Shown: one piece after another, positions 1 to 10,291 of the stretch
Layout of the letters: each line of letters opens with the position of its first letter
How positions within the stretch are numbered: the first letter of the stretch is position 1
Made by a program: the position numbers and the translations under genes
Assembly (NCBI RefSeq): GCF_021531375.1
Contig: NZ_JADYTU010000011.1
Location: 1-59,260 of the forward strand
Origin: Pseudoflavonifractor phocaeensis
GTDB lineage: Bacteria; Bacillota; Clostridia; Oscillospirales; Oscillospiraceae
Direction of reading: 5' to 3'
Length of the DNA stretch: 59,260 nt
The notes under the pieces: model-generated
The model's database searches: none
The model's input: the letters and a program-made list of their open reading frames with translations, nothing else
What the model was told of the DNA's origin: nothing

Positions 1-73
1 AAGCCATATTGTAAACCGTGCGTAGGGGGCGGCGTCCCCGACGCCCCATAATACATCCATAAACTAAAATTTT
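1..73 (+). repeat. dispersed repeat, truncated at window edge (copy A)
   Basis: The right-hand part of a dispersed element. It holds a GTAGGGGGCGGCG/CGCC-type GC-rich palindrome at 22-47, then a spacer and the end sequence ATAAACTAAAATTT. Bases 1-72 match the reverse complement of 59177-59248 at 71 of 72 positions, and a diverged copy lies at 50020-50089. The element stops just before the stop codon of the EamA gene. The left half would lie outside the window. Confidence 0.85.
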
Positions 74-80
74 CCCTCTT

Positions 81-494
81 TTACAAAATCAGCACGAAGG
101 TACCTGCGGCAATCAGGGCGCCGCCGATCACCTTGGTCACCGTGACCTTCTCCCCCAGCACCAGAAAGGCCAGCACCATGGAGATGACCACGCTGAACTT
201 GTCGATAGGGATGACCTTGCTGGCCTCCCCGATTTGCAGGGCGTGGAAGTAGCAGATCCAGGACAGTCCGGTAGCCAGGCCGGACAGGACCAGAAAGACC
301 CATCCCCGGGTGGTAATATCGCTGATACCGGTGTGTTTCCCGGTGGCGAAAACGATGGCCCAGGCCATGACCAGCACCACCACCGTACGGATGGCGGTGC
401 CCAGATTGGAGTTGATCCCCTCCATACCCAGCTTGGCAAGGATCCCGGTCAGAGCGGCAAATACCGCGGACAGCAGCGCGAAAACAGCCCACAT
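81..494 (-). CDS. half-size EamA/DMT family permease
   Basis: A 137-residue, very hydrophobic protein with four or five predicted membrane helices, matching one EamA repeat of the drug/metabolite transporter superfamily. Classic members carry two repeats in about 300 residues, so this one would have to act as a homo- or heterodimer. The glycine- and alanine-rich helices and the C-terminal LGEKVT motif followed by a final helix are typical of the family. The start has a GAAGGA site 6 nt upstream. It lies 30 bp downstream of the pyridoxamine kinase gene and may share its transcript. The substrate cannot be read from the sequence. Confidence 0.8.
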   Translation of the reverse strand: MWAVFALLSAVFAALTGILAKLGMEGINSNLGTAIRTVVVLVMAWAIVFATGKHTGISDITTRGWVFLVLSGLATGLSWICYFHALQIGEASKVIPIDKFSVVISMVLAFLVLGEKVTVTKVIGGALIAAGTFVLIL

Positions 495-524
495 ACAATT
501 TCCTTCTTTCTCTATCTCTCTATT

Positions 525-1358
525 TTACTCCTTCAGCACACTAAGAAACTTTTCAATGCGGATGCCCTTATTCTTCTCGATCTCATCCTGCTCCAGGAAG
601 ATGAGGCGCTCCAGCACGTCCATGGCCCGCTTGACTGCCGGACGCAGGGGCTGGCCCTTCAGCAGCTCGCCCACCAGGACGGCGGAGAACATGTCTCCGG
701 TCCCCGGGAAGTGGACCCGGATGAAGCGGAAGGGGATGGTAAAATACTCCCCGGTCTTTCCCTCGTAGCCCCACACCACATGTTCTCCCGACTCCCGCGA
801 CACGCCGCTGGTGATGACCACCGACCGGGGGCCAAAGGCCAGCAGGCCGTCCACCACCCGGCGCGCTTCCTCCCGCGACAGGGACTCCCGCCCCTGGTAC
901 AGGCCGGTGAGGAATTGGGCCTCGGTCAGGTTGGGCACGATGACGTCGGCCACCCCGATGAGACGGCGCATATTCTCCACCGTCTCCTGGGTCACCCCGT
1001 TGTACAGCTTGCCGTCATCGCCCATGATGGGATCGGTCATGACCAGCAGGCCATCCTTCTTCTGGCTGGCGATGAAGTCCCGGATAATGCCCACCTGGGC
1101 CGCCGAGGCCAAAAAGCCGGTGGTGATACAGTCGAACTGGAAGCCCAGCTGCTTCCACACGTCGATGGCCTGCACCATATAGTCGGTGGTGTCCAGGATG
1201 GTAAACTTCCCGTAGTCCAGGGTGTTGGACACCAGGGCGGTGGGCAGGTTGTAGACGCTGTGGCCCAGGTTGGACAAAATCGGCAGCATGGCCGCCAGAG
1301 CCACCTTACCGTACCCCGGCATGTCGTTGATGATGAGGATGTTTTTGTTGTCTTCCAT
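525..1358 (-). CDS. pdxK: pyridoxamine/pyridoxal kinase
   Basis: A cytoplasmic B6 salvage kinase of the ribokinase-like PdxK/PdxY family (277 aa, normal length), which phosphorylates pyridoxal or pyridoxamine with ATP. Visible motifs are DPIMGDDGKLY at residues 109-119, PNLTEA at 142-147 and the catalytic GTGD at 219-222. The open frame extends 55 codons upstream, but the ATG at 1358 is chosen because GAGGGAAG lies just before it and the family's N-terminal strand (ILIINDMPG) starts there. It sits between an alpha/beta hydrolase and an EamA-like permease. A vitamer role for that permease would be only a guess. Confidence 0.88.
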   Translation of the reverse strand: MEDNKNILIINDMPGYGKVALAAMLPILSNLGHSVYNLPTALVSNTLDYGKFTILDTTDYMVQAIDVWKQLGFQFDCITTGFLASAAQVGIIRDFIASQKKDGLLVMTDPIMGDDGKLYNGVTQETVENMRRLIGVADVIVPNLTEAQFLTGLYQGRESLSREEARRVVDGLLAFGPRSVVITSGVSRESGEHVVWGYEGKTGEYFTIPFRFIRVHFPGTGDMFSAVLVGELLKGQPLRPAVKRAMDVLERLIFLEQDEIEKNKGIRIEKFLSVLKE

Positions 1359-1401
1359 GGATCTTCCCTCTTTTACGATGTGATGTACTGTCCTTTGACG
1401 T

Positions 1402-2085
1402 TCAGCCCTTCTCCAGGAATTCCAGTACCAGGCTGTTGAATTTCTCCGGGTCCTTCCGGGCCAGGAAGTGGTCTCCCGGCAGAATAGCCAGCCGTGCGCT
1501 TGGGATGGGCGCGGCGATGGCACGGGTGTGGGACTCCAGGATCATGTCCTTCTCTCCCGCCACCACCAGAGTAGGCATCCGCAGGCTCCGCAGAGACAGG
1601 GGATCAATATGGGGCTGGGTGACCATCAGGTCCACCATCTCAAAGTCCGCCTGCTTCTTGGGGTCCGCCTTGCCCACGGCCTTGAGCCAGGTCCATTTCG
1701 CCTTGTCCGCCAGACGGACGCTCCGCTTCAACCCGTCAGGTTCCAGATTGGCTCCGTTCAGGATCAGTTTCTCCACATATTGGGGGTATTTCAGCGCGAA
1801 GATCAGGGCGATATTGCCCCCGTCGGAAAAGCCCAGCAGATGGCACCGGCAGATCCCCAGTCCGTCCAGGAACTCCTTCAGGTCCTCGGCAAACTGCTCC
1901 AGAGTAAAGGGTTCCTCTCCCCGGGGAGACTTGCCGTGGCCCCGGGTGTCCGGGGCAATGACCCGGTAATGGGCGGAAAAGGGGCTCATCTGATGCTCAA
2001 AATAGGTGTGGTCCTCCCCGTTTCCGTGGAGCAGCACCAGGGGAAAGCCCTCCCCCGCCTCAACATAATTCAGTGTAATGTCCAT
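1402..2085 (-). CDS. alpha/beta-fold hydrolase
   Basis: A 227-residue single-domain alpha/beta hydrolase. The oxyanion motif HGNG is at residue 20, the nucleophile elbow GFSDGG puts the catalytic serine at 87, an acidic residue follows in GEKDM, and the histidine is in GDHF near residue 206. It is close to small esterase and C-C hydrolase families, but the substrate is not evident. It starts 65 bp after the addB stop codon with a GAGGGA site, and the kinase gene follows 43 bp downstream, so all may belong to one minus-strand transcript. Confidence 0.85.
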   Translation of the reverse strand: MDITLNYVEAGEGFPLVLLHGNGEDHTYFEHQMSPFSAHYRVIAPDTRGHGKSPRGEEPFTLEQFAEDLKEFLDGLGICRCHLLGFSDGGNIALIFALKYPQYVEKLILNGANLEPDGLKRSVRLADKAKWTWLKAVGKADPKKQADFEMVDLMVTQPHIDPLSLRSLRMPTLVVAGEKDMILESHTRAIAAPIPSARLAILPGDHFLARKDPEKFNSLVLEFLEKG

Positions 2086-2150
2086 ATCGGTCCCTCACAG
2101 TTCCTATGCCCCACCGGGGCAGTATCTTGATCGCGTGCAGCGCACGGCGT

Positions 2151-5100
2151 TCATTCCTCTTGCTCCACATTCTCCCAGAACTCCTGCGCGCCCACCGAGG
2201 GCAGCCAGCGCCGGCAGTCCCCGCCCCGGCCCTCCTCAAAGTGGCAGGCGGCGGCATAGTCGCAGTAACGGCAGGCGTTCTTCTCCGGCCCACGCCAGAA
2301 GGGGTCGGCGGAGATATCCCCCCGGGCAAGCTCCCGGCAGATCTCCTCCAGCACGGTCTGGATGTGGCGGCCCAGCTTTCCCAGCTGCTCCGCCGTAGCC
2401 AGTGCCTCCCCGGAGATGGCGCCGGTGGACTTGGACACCCGCAGGGGCAGAAAGCGGTAGCCGCCTTCTCCCGCCGGCTCCATCGCGTCCAGCACCGTCC
2501 GGTCATTGAGGACCAGCCCGCTGCGCCGCAGCTCCTTGTCCAGCGCCTTGCGCCAGGCCTCGTCGCTCATGGCCCGGCTGCCCCGGACCACCGCGTCCCG
2601 GGCGGGGAGGTAGAGCACCCCGGCCCCCTCCACGGGCAGGCCGTAAAGGTTTTCTCCTTTTTCCTCCAGGGTAAACAGGTACAGAAGCATCTGGAGTCCC
2701 AGGCCGTTCCACACCTCGGTGAGGTCAAAGGATTTTCGGCCCGTCTTATAATCCACCACCCGCAGATACAGCCTGCCGTCGTGGACCCAGCCGTCCACCC
2801 GGTCCACAAAACCGGAGACGCTGATGGTCACATCGTCCACCGTCAGTTCTACGGGGGGCAGATCCTCATTGCGTCCGAAGCCCAGCTCGAAGGAGATGGG
2901 CCTGAACCGGGAATCCATCAGCTCCTCGGCCACATTGTCCACCACCGCCTGGACGGACCGCAGCAGACGGCGGAACAGGTACCGGAAGCGGTCGGACTGG
3001 CCCTCCAGGCCGCCCAGCTCCTCCGACACATAGCGGTCCACCGCCTCCTGGGTCAGCCGGCGCAGCCGCTTTTTCCGGTCCTCCCCGGCCAGCTCCTCCA
3101 TGCCGGGCAGGGCCGTCTGGCGGAACATCTCATCCTGGAGGACGTGCTCCAGCACATAGTGGACAAAGGTCCCGTATTCCGGTGCTGTAAAGCCGGCAGG
3201 CTTGCGGGGCTCCGCCTTCAGGCCGTAGCGCATAAAGTAGGAAAAATGGCAGGATTTATACTTGTCCATCCGGGAGGCGGACATGGGCACCCGCTTCCCG
3301 TACAGCCGGTCCACCGCCGGCCGGGACAGGCTGCCCCGCTCCCAGCGGGAGGCCCGGAGCAGACGCTCCACCTGGCGGGCGTATTCCGGCAAGCCCTCCA
3401 GGACCCGGCGGGCGGCTGGGTCCCGCCCCGCCTGCTCCAGGGCGGGCAGAGGGGCCTCCAGACGGAAGGAGCCGCCCAGGTCTCCCTCCCGCCGCACCCG
3501 GAGACCGGTGAACAGCAGTTTGAGCCGTTCCGCCAAGAAGCTGGGGCGGCGCTCCTCGCCCCCGGGGCCCTGGGCGGACCAGGACACCAACAGCCGCTGG
3601 CTGGGCCGGGAGCAGGTCAGGTATACGGTGGTCATCTCCCGGTACAGCAGGTCCCGGGCGGAGCTGTTCAGCTCCAGGCCGTAGACCGCCAGGAGAGACC
3701 GGTCGTCGTCGGACAGCAGGCCCGGGGAGCTCCCCACCTTGGGAATAGAGGCGTCGTCCGCCCCCAGCAGGATCAGAGCCTTGACCCGGTGTCCGGTCTG
3801 GCGGGTGGTCTCCCCCGCCGTCACCCGGTCCAGCGAGACGGGGATGGTGCCCACGTCGTACTGGGACAGCACCAGCCGAAACAGAAGGGCAAATTCCTCC
3901 AGCTCCATGGGTGTGTCCCCCAACAGGGCCGCGCACTGCTCCAGCCCTCCGCACAAAATCTCCCACAGTTGGCGGTATTCATCGGCCAGGGCGGGCTGTC
4001 CCCGTCGTCCCAGCTCCTCCACACGCTCTTCCAGCCGGTCGGGCAGCCCGATGGCCTCCATAAATGTGTAAAGGGCAACCGCCTGTCCCTTTCCTGTTTT
4101 CAAGGGATTTTTCCGCAAAAGCTCCAGCGGCTCCGACACGCTCCGCCGCGCCCGGTCCAGCCGGTCCAGCAGGGCTTTATCTTCCTCCTCCAGAGGAAAG
4201 CCATAGCCCCTGGGATGCCAGTTCCAGGCCTTGGCCTGGGTCCACCGGCTGCCCCGGATGTCCCACTTCAGCACATAGTTTTCCAGCAGGTCCCGGTCCT
4301 CCTCAGGCAGGTCGGTGAGGCCGGTCTTGAGGTAACGGAACACGTCCTCGTAGGCGTAGCCCCCCGCCACCGTATCCAGCGCGGCGGTGACCAGGGCCAG
4401 CACCGGTTTTTCCAGGATATCCGTCATCACCGAGGAAAACACCGGGACCCCATACCGGGGGAACACCGACTCCACCAGGTCCCGGTACTCCCCGTAATTC
4501 CGGGCCACCACACCGATATCCCGGAAGCGCAGCCCCTCCTCCCGGGTCATTTGGAGGATACGCGCCGCCGCCCACTCCACCTCGGACCGTGGGCCGCCGG
4601 CCTGGAACAGTTCTACCGAGCCGCCAGAGTCCACCGGATCGGTCTCCCCGCGGGCAAAGAGATTCTCTTCCAGAAATTTCAGTGCCTCCGCTTTTCTGGA
4701 ACAATCGCTGACAAGGTGTTCCACCTCACAGGACGCCCCCGCTTTTTTGGCCAGCCGGATCAGCCAGGCCGCCGTCTTTCGGGCAGGCGAGAAGATGCCG
4801 GTCCCCCCCTCGTCTTCCTCCAGACGGTCGCAGGTAAGGGTCACGTTCACCGTCTCCGCCTGGGCCAGCAGTCTGCGGAGGACCTCCCCCTGCTGGGGGG
4901 TAAAGTCGGTAAAGCCGTCCAGCCACAGGTCCTTTCCCTTGGCCCAGAGGCAACTGTCCAATTTCTCCGCCGCCCGGGTCAGCCGGTCCCGGGGGTCTAG
5001 CGCTACGTGGGCGGTCAGGGCGTCATAGGCCCCGCAGATCAGCCCCAAGTCCCGCAGCTTGTCTCCCTCGGGACCACCCGTCTCCCGGCCGGCGGTGATG

Positions 5101-5504
5101 AGGACCTCGGACGGGACACAGCAGCTTTTCAGCTCGTCCACCGTTGCCAGCAGGGATTGGAGGAAGATGGGCCGACGGGAGGGCCGGCTGTACACCGTCA
5201 GCTGACCGGACACGGACTTGACGGCGCTGTACATCAGCAGCAAGCGGCCGCCTCCGTCCAACTCCTCCGTCCCCAGGCCTCCGGCCTGCTGGAACACCCG
5301 GTTGGCCAAGCGGCTGAAGGACAGCACTTCAGCGTAAAGGGAGACCCCGTCCCCGCCCATCTTACACAGGGCCCGTTCCGCCTCGTGGGACTGCTGCTCC
5401 GGAACAATGAGAACCTGGGGCCGCTCCTGGCCCGCCCGGCACAGGCGGTCCAGCACCGCCGTTGTCTTGCCGGCCCCGGCACGGCCCAGGATCAGCTTCA
5501 GCAT
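2151..5504 (-). CDS. addB: ATP-dependent helicase/nuclease subunit AddB
   Basis: The AddB subunit of the RecBCD-like AddAB enzyme, which processes double-strand breaks and senses Chi (1117 aa, usual size). Seen in the sequence: Walker A GRAGAGKT at residues 7-14; a first iron-sulfur cysteine in KSCHF; the C-terminal nuclease motif with GFVDRVD and VVDYKTG; and the three-cysteine end CRYC-x5-C, which with the first cysteine forms the family's 4Fe-4S cluster. The ATG at 5504 is preferred over an in-frame TTG at 5525, because AAAGGAGG lies between them. The partner addA, usually the next gene downstream, is absent here; a hydrolase follows instead. Confidence 0.95.
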   Translation of the reverse strand: MLKLILGRAGAGKTTAVLDRLCRAGQERPQVLIVPEQQSHEAERALCKMGGDGVSLYAEVLSFSRLANRVFQQAGGLGTEELDGGGRLLLMYSAVKSVSGQLTVYSRPSRRPIFLQSLLATVDELKSCCVPSEVLITAGRETGGPEGDKLRDLGLICGAYDALTAHVALDPRDRLTRAAEKLDSCLWAKGKDLWLDGFTDFTPQQGEVLRRLLAQAETVNVTLTCDRLEEDEGGTGIFSPARKTAAWLIRLAKKAGASCEVEHLVSDCSRKAEALKFLEENLFARGETDPVDSGGSVELFQAGGPRSEVEWAAARILQMTREEGLRFRDIGVVARNYGEYRDLVESVFPRYGVPVFSSVMTDILEKPVLALVTAALDTVAGGYAYEDVFRYLKTGLTDLPEEDRDLLENYVLKWDIRGSRWTQAKAWNWHPRGYGFPLEEEDKALLDRLDRARRSVSEPLELLRKNPLKTGKGQAVALYTFMEAIGLPDRLEERVEELGRRGQPALADEYRQLWEILCGGLEQCAALLGDTPMELEEFALLFRLVLSQYDVGTIPVSLDRVTAGETTRQTGHRVKALILLGADDASIPKVGSSPGLLSDDDRSLLAVYGLELNSSARDLLYREMTTVYLTCSRPSQRLLVSWSAQGPGGEERRPSFLAERLKLLFTGLRVRREGDLGGSFRLEAPLPALEQAGRDPAARRVLEGLPEYARQVERLLRASRWERGSLSRPAVDRLYGKRVPMSASRMDKYKSCHFSYFMRYGLKAEPRKPAGFTAPEYGTFVHYVLEHVLQDEMFRQTALPGMEELAGEDRKKRLRRLTQEAVDRYVSEELGGLEGQSDRFRYLFRRLLRSVQAVVDNVAEELMDSRFRPISFELGFGRNEDLPPVELTVDDVTISVSGFVDRVDGWVHDGRLYLRVVDYKTGRKSFDLTEVWNGLGLQMLLYLFTLEEKGENLYGLPVEGAGVLYLPARDAVVRGSRAMSDEAWRKALDKELRRSGLVLNDRTVLDAMEPAGEGGYRFLPLRVSKSTGAISGEALATAEQLGKLGRHIQTVLEEICRELARGDISADPFWRGPEKNACRYCDYAAACHFEEGRGGDCRRWLPSVGAQEFWENVEQEE

Positions 5505-5633
5505 CGGTCTCCCTCCTTTCGACAATATAATCAGAGGTTATTTTAGCACACTTTTTTTTCAAAAAAAAGAGGGGCAGCTAATTCTTCTTTTTTCCTGCCA
5601 ATGACTCGGAGGATCTATCCCCCGGCTCGGAAC

Positions 5634-5664
5634 AAAAACGGGACGCCGGCGGCGTCCCGTTTTT
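5634..5664 (-). terminator. bidirectional-type terminator after the 85-aa gene
   Basis: A perfect 14-bp stem (5634-5647 with 5651-5664, loop GGC) that begins with five A and ends with five T. It can therefore act on either strand. It lies 8 bp past the stop codon of the small gene at 5672-5929. Confidence 0.85.
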
Positions 5665-5671
5665 GACACTC

Positions 5672-5929
5672 TCACAGCTTGATCCCGTAGCGCTCCAGCA
5701 GAAGCTTCATATTGTTGTTGACCAGCTTTCTGGCCAGCAGCTCCTTGAACTGAACGGTCCGGTCCTTGCCCCGGCTCCGCAGGTCCTCTAGGGTCTGTGC
5801 GATGGTCACCTGTTCCCGCTGCAAATCCTCCGCCATGTCCTCGAAGGCGGCCAACCGGGCCAGGGCCTCCTCCATCCGCTCCGGATCCACCGTGATCGAG
5901 CGGTCGTTCTTTTGGGTATAGCGCTCCAT
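5672..5929 (-). CDS. small helical protein of unknown function
   Basis: An 85-residue, highly charged, all-helical protein with no cysteine, signal peptide or membrane segment. The centre (about residues 20-60) looks able to form a coiled coil. The ending, with QFKELLARKL, resembles small hypothetical proteins often seen in Clostridia, but I cannot assign a function. It follows guaB on the same strand, with guaB's terminator just before its start, and has its own strong terminator. The ribosome binding site is weak (AAAGAGAG), so the gene may be poorly expressed or depend on readthrough. Confidence 0.7.
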   Translation of the reverse strand: MERYTQKNDRSITVDPERMEEALARLAAFEDMAEDLQREQVTIAQTLEDLRSRGKDRTVQFKELLARKLVNNNMKLLLERYGIKL

Positions 5930-5954
5930 TTTTTGTCTCTCTTTCGCAAAAACA

Positions 5955-5979
5955 GGGCCGCGCCGGTCCGGCGCGGCCC
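5955..5979 (-). terminator. guaB terminator
   Basis: A 10-bp GC-only stem (5955-5964 with 5970-5979) with a 5-nt loop. On the minus strand it is followed by TGTTTTTG. It lies 16 bp after the guaB stop codon and just before the start of the next small gene. Confidence 0.8.
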
Positions 5980-5995
5980 TGAACGGTCACAGCAC

Positions 5996-7474
<1,479 letters not shown>

Positions 7475-7541
7475 TTACAACTCCTTTTCTATTCCCCGGC
7501 TGACCGGGGCGTCTCTTTGGCTCCAGTTAGATATTAGGAAT

Positions 7542-7570
7542 ATTTTACCCCCCTGCTCCGGGGTTGTCAA
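7542..7570 (-). promoter_or_regulatory. sigma-A promoter of guaB
   Basis: On the minus strand, TTGACA (7565-7570) and TAAAAT (7542-7547) are separated by exactly 17 bp. The -35 box overlaps the stop codon region of the thioesterase gene. The leader to the guaB start is about 65 nt. Confidence 0.8.
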
Positions 7571-8310
7571 GGAAGCACTTTGCCAAAAAACAGGGCGGCT
7601 TCAAAGCGAGATTTGCCGCTCTCGTCCATACCGCGGACATAGGCGTTTTCCGCCTCCTCCGCCGCCTCCATGGTGATGAGGTCGCCGGGGCGGCACTCGG
7701 CCAGGTAGCCGATCTGCATGGAGGACAAGAACCGGTCCTCCTCCAGCCGCTCCAGGTGGACGGCGTCACAGGCGAAATCGGCGTACCGGGTGTTGTTCAC
7801 ATGGCCGTTGATATCGGTATCGCTGTACCGCATGAGGCGGTGCTCAGCCTCACGCAGGTTTTCGGGGCAGTGCAGCTTGCTCAGGGTCCGGTCCTTGCAC
7901 AGCTCACCGCCCCCGGTGCCCGCCAGCTCCCGGATGGCGGACAGCCGCATCAGCCTGTGGGTCTCCACATTGGCCAGCACCCAGCCGGACACAGACTCGC
8001 CCACCGGCTCGCCGTTCACCAGGATATCGTAATCCCGGTACATCATGGCGGCCTTGCCTCCCCGGTGCCAGGTACGAATGGTGATATCCTCCTCCCACCT
8101 CAGGGGGCGGTCCAGCCGATACCAGGACCGGGCCAGCATCCAGAAGGCTCCGTAGCCCTGGATGAGGGTCTCCCGGCCAAAACCGCCCGCCTCCGCCGCC
8201 AGGGTAGCGGCGATCTGAAGGTGGTTGAGCAGAGCCGAGGCCTTGCAGATCCCCCGGCCGTCCACGTCCATGCCGGCCAGGCGGACCTTATGTTCGTAAT
8301 ACAGGCTCAT
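7567..8310 (-). CDS. acyl-ACP thioesterase (FatA-like)
   Basis: A cytoplasmic double-hotdog thioesterase (247 aa) of the bacterial acyl-ACP thioesterase family, which releases fatty acids from acyl carrier protein. The first hotdog covers about residues 5-125. The second begins near residue 158 and holds the catalytic pattern D166-x-N168-x-H170-x-x-N173 in a YSDTDINGHVNN context. The start codon overlaps the stop of the CpXC gene in an ATGA arrangement, so translation is probably coupled. Chain-length preference cannot be read from the sequence. Confidence 0.88.
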   Translation of the reverse strand: MSLYYEHKVRLAGMDVDGRGICKASALLNHLQIAATLAAEAGGFGRETLIQGYGAFWMLARSWYRLDRPLRWEEDITIRTWHRGGKAAMMYRDYDILVNGEPVGESVSGWVLANVETHRLMRLSAIRELAGTGGGELCKDRTLSKLHCPENLREAEHRLMRYSDTDINGHVNNTRYADFACDAVHLERLEEDRFLSSMQIGYLAECRPGDLITMEAAEEAENAYVRGMDESGKSRFEAALFFGKVLP

Positions 8311-8921
8311 TCTCTCCCTTTCCCCCGGATCAGCAGATTGGTCTTGCAGCAGATATCGTCGATGTCGTCGGCGGTGGCGGCCGGAATCCGCATCTGGGCC
8401 CCGCAGTCCGCGCAGATCAGATCCACCGAGCTGTAATTGACCTGGAAGGTCCAGTTTTTGCTGCCGCAGGCACAGGAGATGCCGCCTCGCTGGGCAATGT
8501 CCTTGATCTCGGACAGGACCTCGTGCATGACGATCTCATCCAGGAAGGCGCCCTTCTCCTCGGCGTCCTCCTCCAGCTTGTCCACCGCCTGCTCCAGCCG
8601 GGCGGTGGCGGCATAGACCGGCCCCTCCTCCCCCACATAGCAGCAGTCCAGGCCGGAGGCGGCGCAGGAGAAGGCCAGTGCCTTCTCCCGGATGAAGGCG
8701 TGAGAGGGGCAGGACACCTCATGCTCCCGGCCGCAGAACAAGCAGGGCACCGTCAGCTGGACCCGGTTGGGCATAAAGTCCACCGTCAGCTCCGACTTGC
8801 CGCAGGGACATTTGATGTGGTTGGTGGTGGCGGCCAGGGCAAACAGGTCCCGCTCCACGATCACCGACTGGCGGCAGTGGGGGCAGATATAGGATAAAAA
8901 ACGCTTTTTCTCATGTTCCAT
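8307..8921 (-). CDS. CpXC-domain zinc-binding protein
   Basis: A 204-residue soluble protein with an N-terminal CpXC-type domain. Paired cysteines occur as CPHC, CPC and CLFC followed by a single C, and a C-terminal zinc-ribbon-like part holds CAC and CADC. The middle, about residues 95-135, is charged and helical. The function of CpXC proteins is not established. The start at 8921 is chosen because AAAGGAG lies 10 nt upstream; the longer frame runs into repeat sequence. It overlaps the thioesterase by 4 nt, so both are one translational unit. Confidence 0.8.
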   Translation of the reverse strand: MEHEKKRFLSYICPHCRQSVIVERDLFALAATTNHIKCPCGKSELTVDFMPNRVQLTVPCLFCGREHEVSCPSHAFIREKALAFSCAASGLDCCYVGEEGPVYAATARLEQAVDKLEEDAEEKGAFLDEIVMHEVLSEIKDIAQRGGISCACGSKNWTFQVNYSSVDLICADCGAQMRIPAATADDIDDICCKTNLLIRGKGRE

Positions 8922-8964
8922 ACCATGGGTTCTCCTTTGTATCAATCGCCATCCGCGCCGTCCG

Positions 8965-8991
8965 CGGACGGCCGCACAGGGCCGCCCCTGC
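8965..8991. repeat. REP-like GC palindrome
   Basis: A GC-rich imperfect palindrome between phoH and the CpXC gene. Its minus strand reads GCAGGGGCGGCCCTGTG, then GCGGCCGTCCG. It belongs to the same family as the modules at 10243-10270 and 27387-27414. It carries no T-run, so it is not a typical terminator. Confidence 0.65.
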
Positions 8992-9022
8992 ATCAGGATG
9001 GGACGCACAGGGGGCTCTGTTC

Positions 9023-10045
9023 TTATTTCTTCCGGAAGTTCTTATTCCCGCCCTTGTGGAAGGGGGGCTTGTTCTGGTCGGGCTTCTTCTCGATCCCCGC
9101 CTTGTTCTTCTCAAAGGCGTCAATGATCTTGCCCACCAGCCGGTGGCGGACCACGTCGGCCCCGGACAGGCGGATGACCTTGATGTCGTCGATGCCCTCC
9201 AGGATCTGGGCGCACCGCTCCAGTCCCGAGTCCTCGGGGGAAGGCAGGTCGATCTGGGTCACGTCGCCGGTGAGCACCATTTTGGAGCCCTCGCCCAGAC
9301 GGGTGAGGATCATCAGGTGCTGGGAAATGGACATGTTCTGGCACTCGTCGCACAGCAGGAACATGGACTTCAGCGTCCGGCCCCGCATATAGGCCAGGGG
9401 CGCGATCTCGATGATCCGCTTTTCCATGTAACTCTGCACCGTCTCCGGGCCCAGCATCTCGTCCAGAGCGTCGTACAGGGGCCGCAGGTAGGGGTCCACC
9501 TTGTTTTGCAGGTCGCCGGGGAGGAAGCCCAGCTTCTCCCCCGCCTCCACCGCCGGGCGGCACATAACAATTTTGTTGACCTTCTTGTCCTTCAGCGCCC
9601 GGACCGCCTCCGCCACCGCCAGATAGGTCTTGCCCGTGCCGGCAGGGCCGATGGAGATGGTGACGGTGTTCTCCTCAATGGCCTTGATATACTTTTTCTG
9701 GCCCAGGGTACGGCACTTCACCGGGGCGCCGCTGTAGGTATAGGCCACCACGTCCTTCATGGCGGTGACGGTCTCCTCCGCCCGGCCCTGGCGCACCGAC
9801 TCCAAAGCCCGCACCACGGCGAACTCGTCGATTTTTTCCCCGATACCCCGCATCTGGTTCAGCATCTCCAGGGTCTGGACCGCAAGGCGGATATTACCCT
9901 CCTCCTGTCCGGAGACCTCCACGTCTCCATCCCGGGTGACCAGCTTCACTCCCAGTTCCTGTTCCAGGATCCTCAGATTGGTGTCGCTGACGCCAAACAG
10001 GTCCTGCATGGTCAGAACATCCAGTTCAATCTTCTCTGATGCCAA
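9023..10045 (-). CDS. phoH: PhoH family ATPase (YbeZ/PhoL-like)
   Basis: A cytoplasmic PhoH-like P-loop ATPase, 340 aa. Residues 1-110 form the KH-like N-terminal region and the ATPase follows, with Walker A GPAGTGKT at 133-140 and a Walker B-type LLCDE further on. The tail is basic and lysine-rich. The family is linked to RNA metabolism and ribosome maturation with YbeY. The start is a TTG with GAGGA 8 nt upstream. It is the last gene of the yqfC-yqfD-phoH order known from Bacillus, but ybeY, usually next, is missing here and a 246-bp spacer separates it from yqfD. Confidence 0.93.
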   Translation of the reverse strand: MASEKIELDVLTMQDLFGVSDTNLRILEQELGVKLVTRDGDVEVSGQEEGNIRLAVQTLEMLNQMRGIGEKIDEFAVVRALESVRQGRAEETVTAMKDVVAYTYSGAPVKCRTLGQKKYIKAIEENTVTISIGPAGTGKTYLAVAEAVRALKDKKVNKIVMCRPAVEAGEKLGFLPGDLQNKVDPYLRPLYDALDEMLGPETVQSYMEKRIIEIAPLAYMRGRTLKSMFLLCDECQNMSISQHLMILTRLGEGSKMVLTGDVTQIDLPSPEDSGLERCAQILEGIDDIKVIRLSGADVVRHRLVGKIIDAFEKNKAGIEKKPDQNKPPFHKGGNKNFRKK

Positions 10046-10242
10046 CGATCTTGTCCTCGCTTCCGTGTGGTATTTTTTCTAGTATATGCTTTTTTTCTCC
10101 TCTTTTCAATATCCCAATCAGGAAGAAATTCGCGCGGAAAAGCCGCCCCAGGCAGTTCCTCGCGGCAGGCCGTGTGCCGGTCAGGCACCCTTCCGTGGGA
10201 CGCATCGTGACGCGTTCCTGCGCCCGCACTTCCGGTCTTACC

Positions 10243-10270
10243 GCAGGGGCGGCCCCATGGGGCCGCCCGG
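10243..10270. repeat. REP-like GC palindrome between yqfD and phoH
   Basis: GCAGGGGCGGCCCCATGG followed by the mirror arm GGCCGCCCGG. It is the second member of the GTAG/GCAG-GGGCGGCC family and lies in the 246-bp spacer between two genes that are adjacent in most relatives. I see nothing else in this spacer. Confidence 0.65.
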
Positions 10271-10291
10271 AGGTGGTAAGAAGCCCCCGCT

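Noticed and set aside
2106-5000. 964-codon open frame on the plus strand opposite addB
   Set aside because: It is the shadow of the GC-rich addB gene: no ribosome binding site, no domain, and a low-complexity Gln/His/Pro-rich translation.
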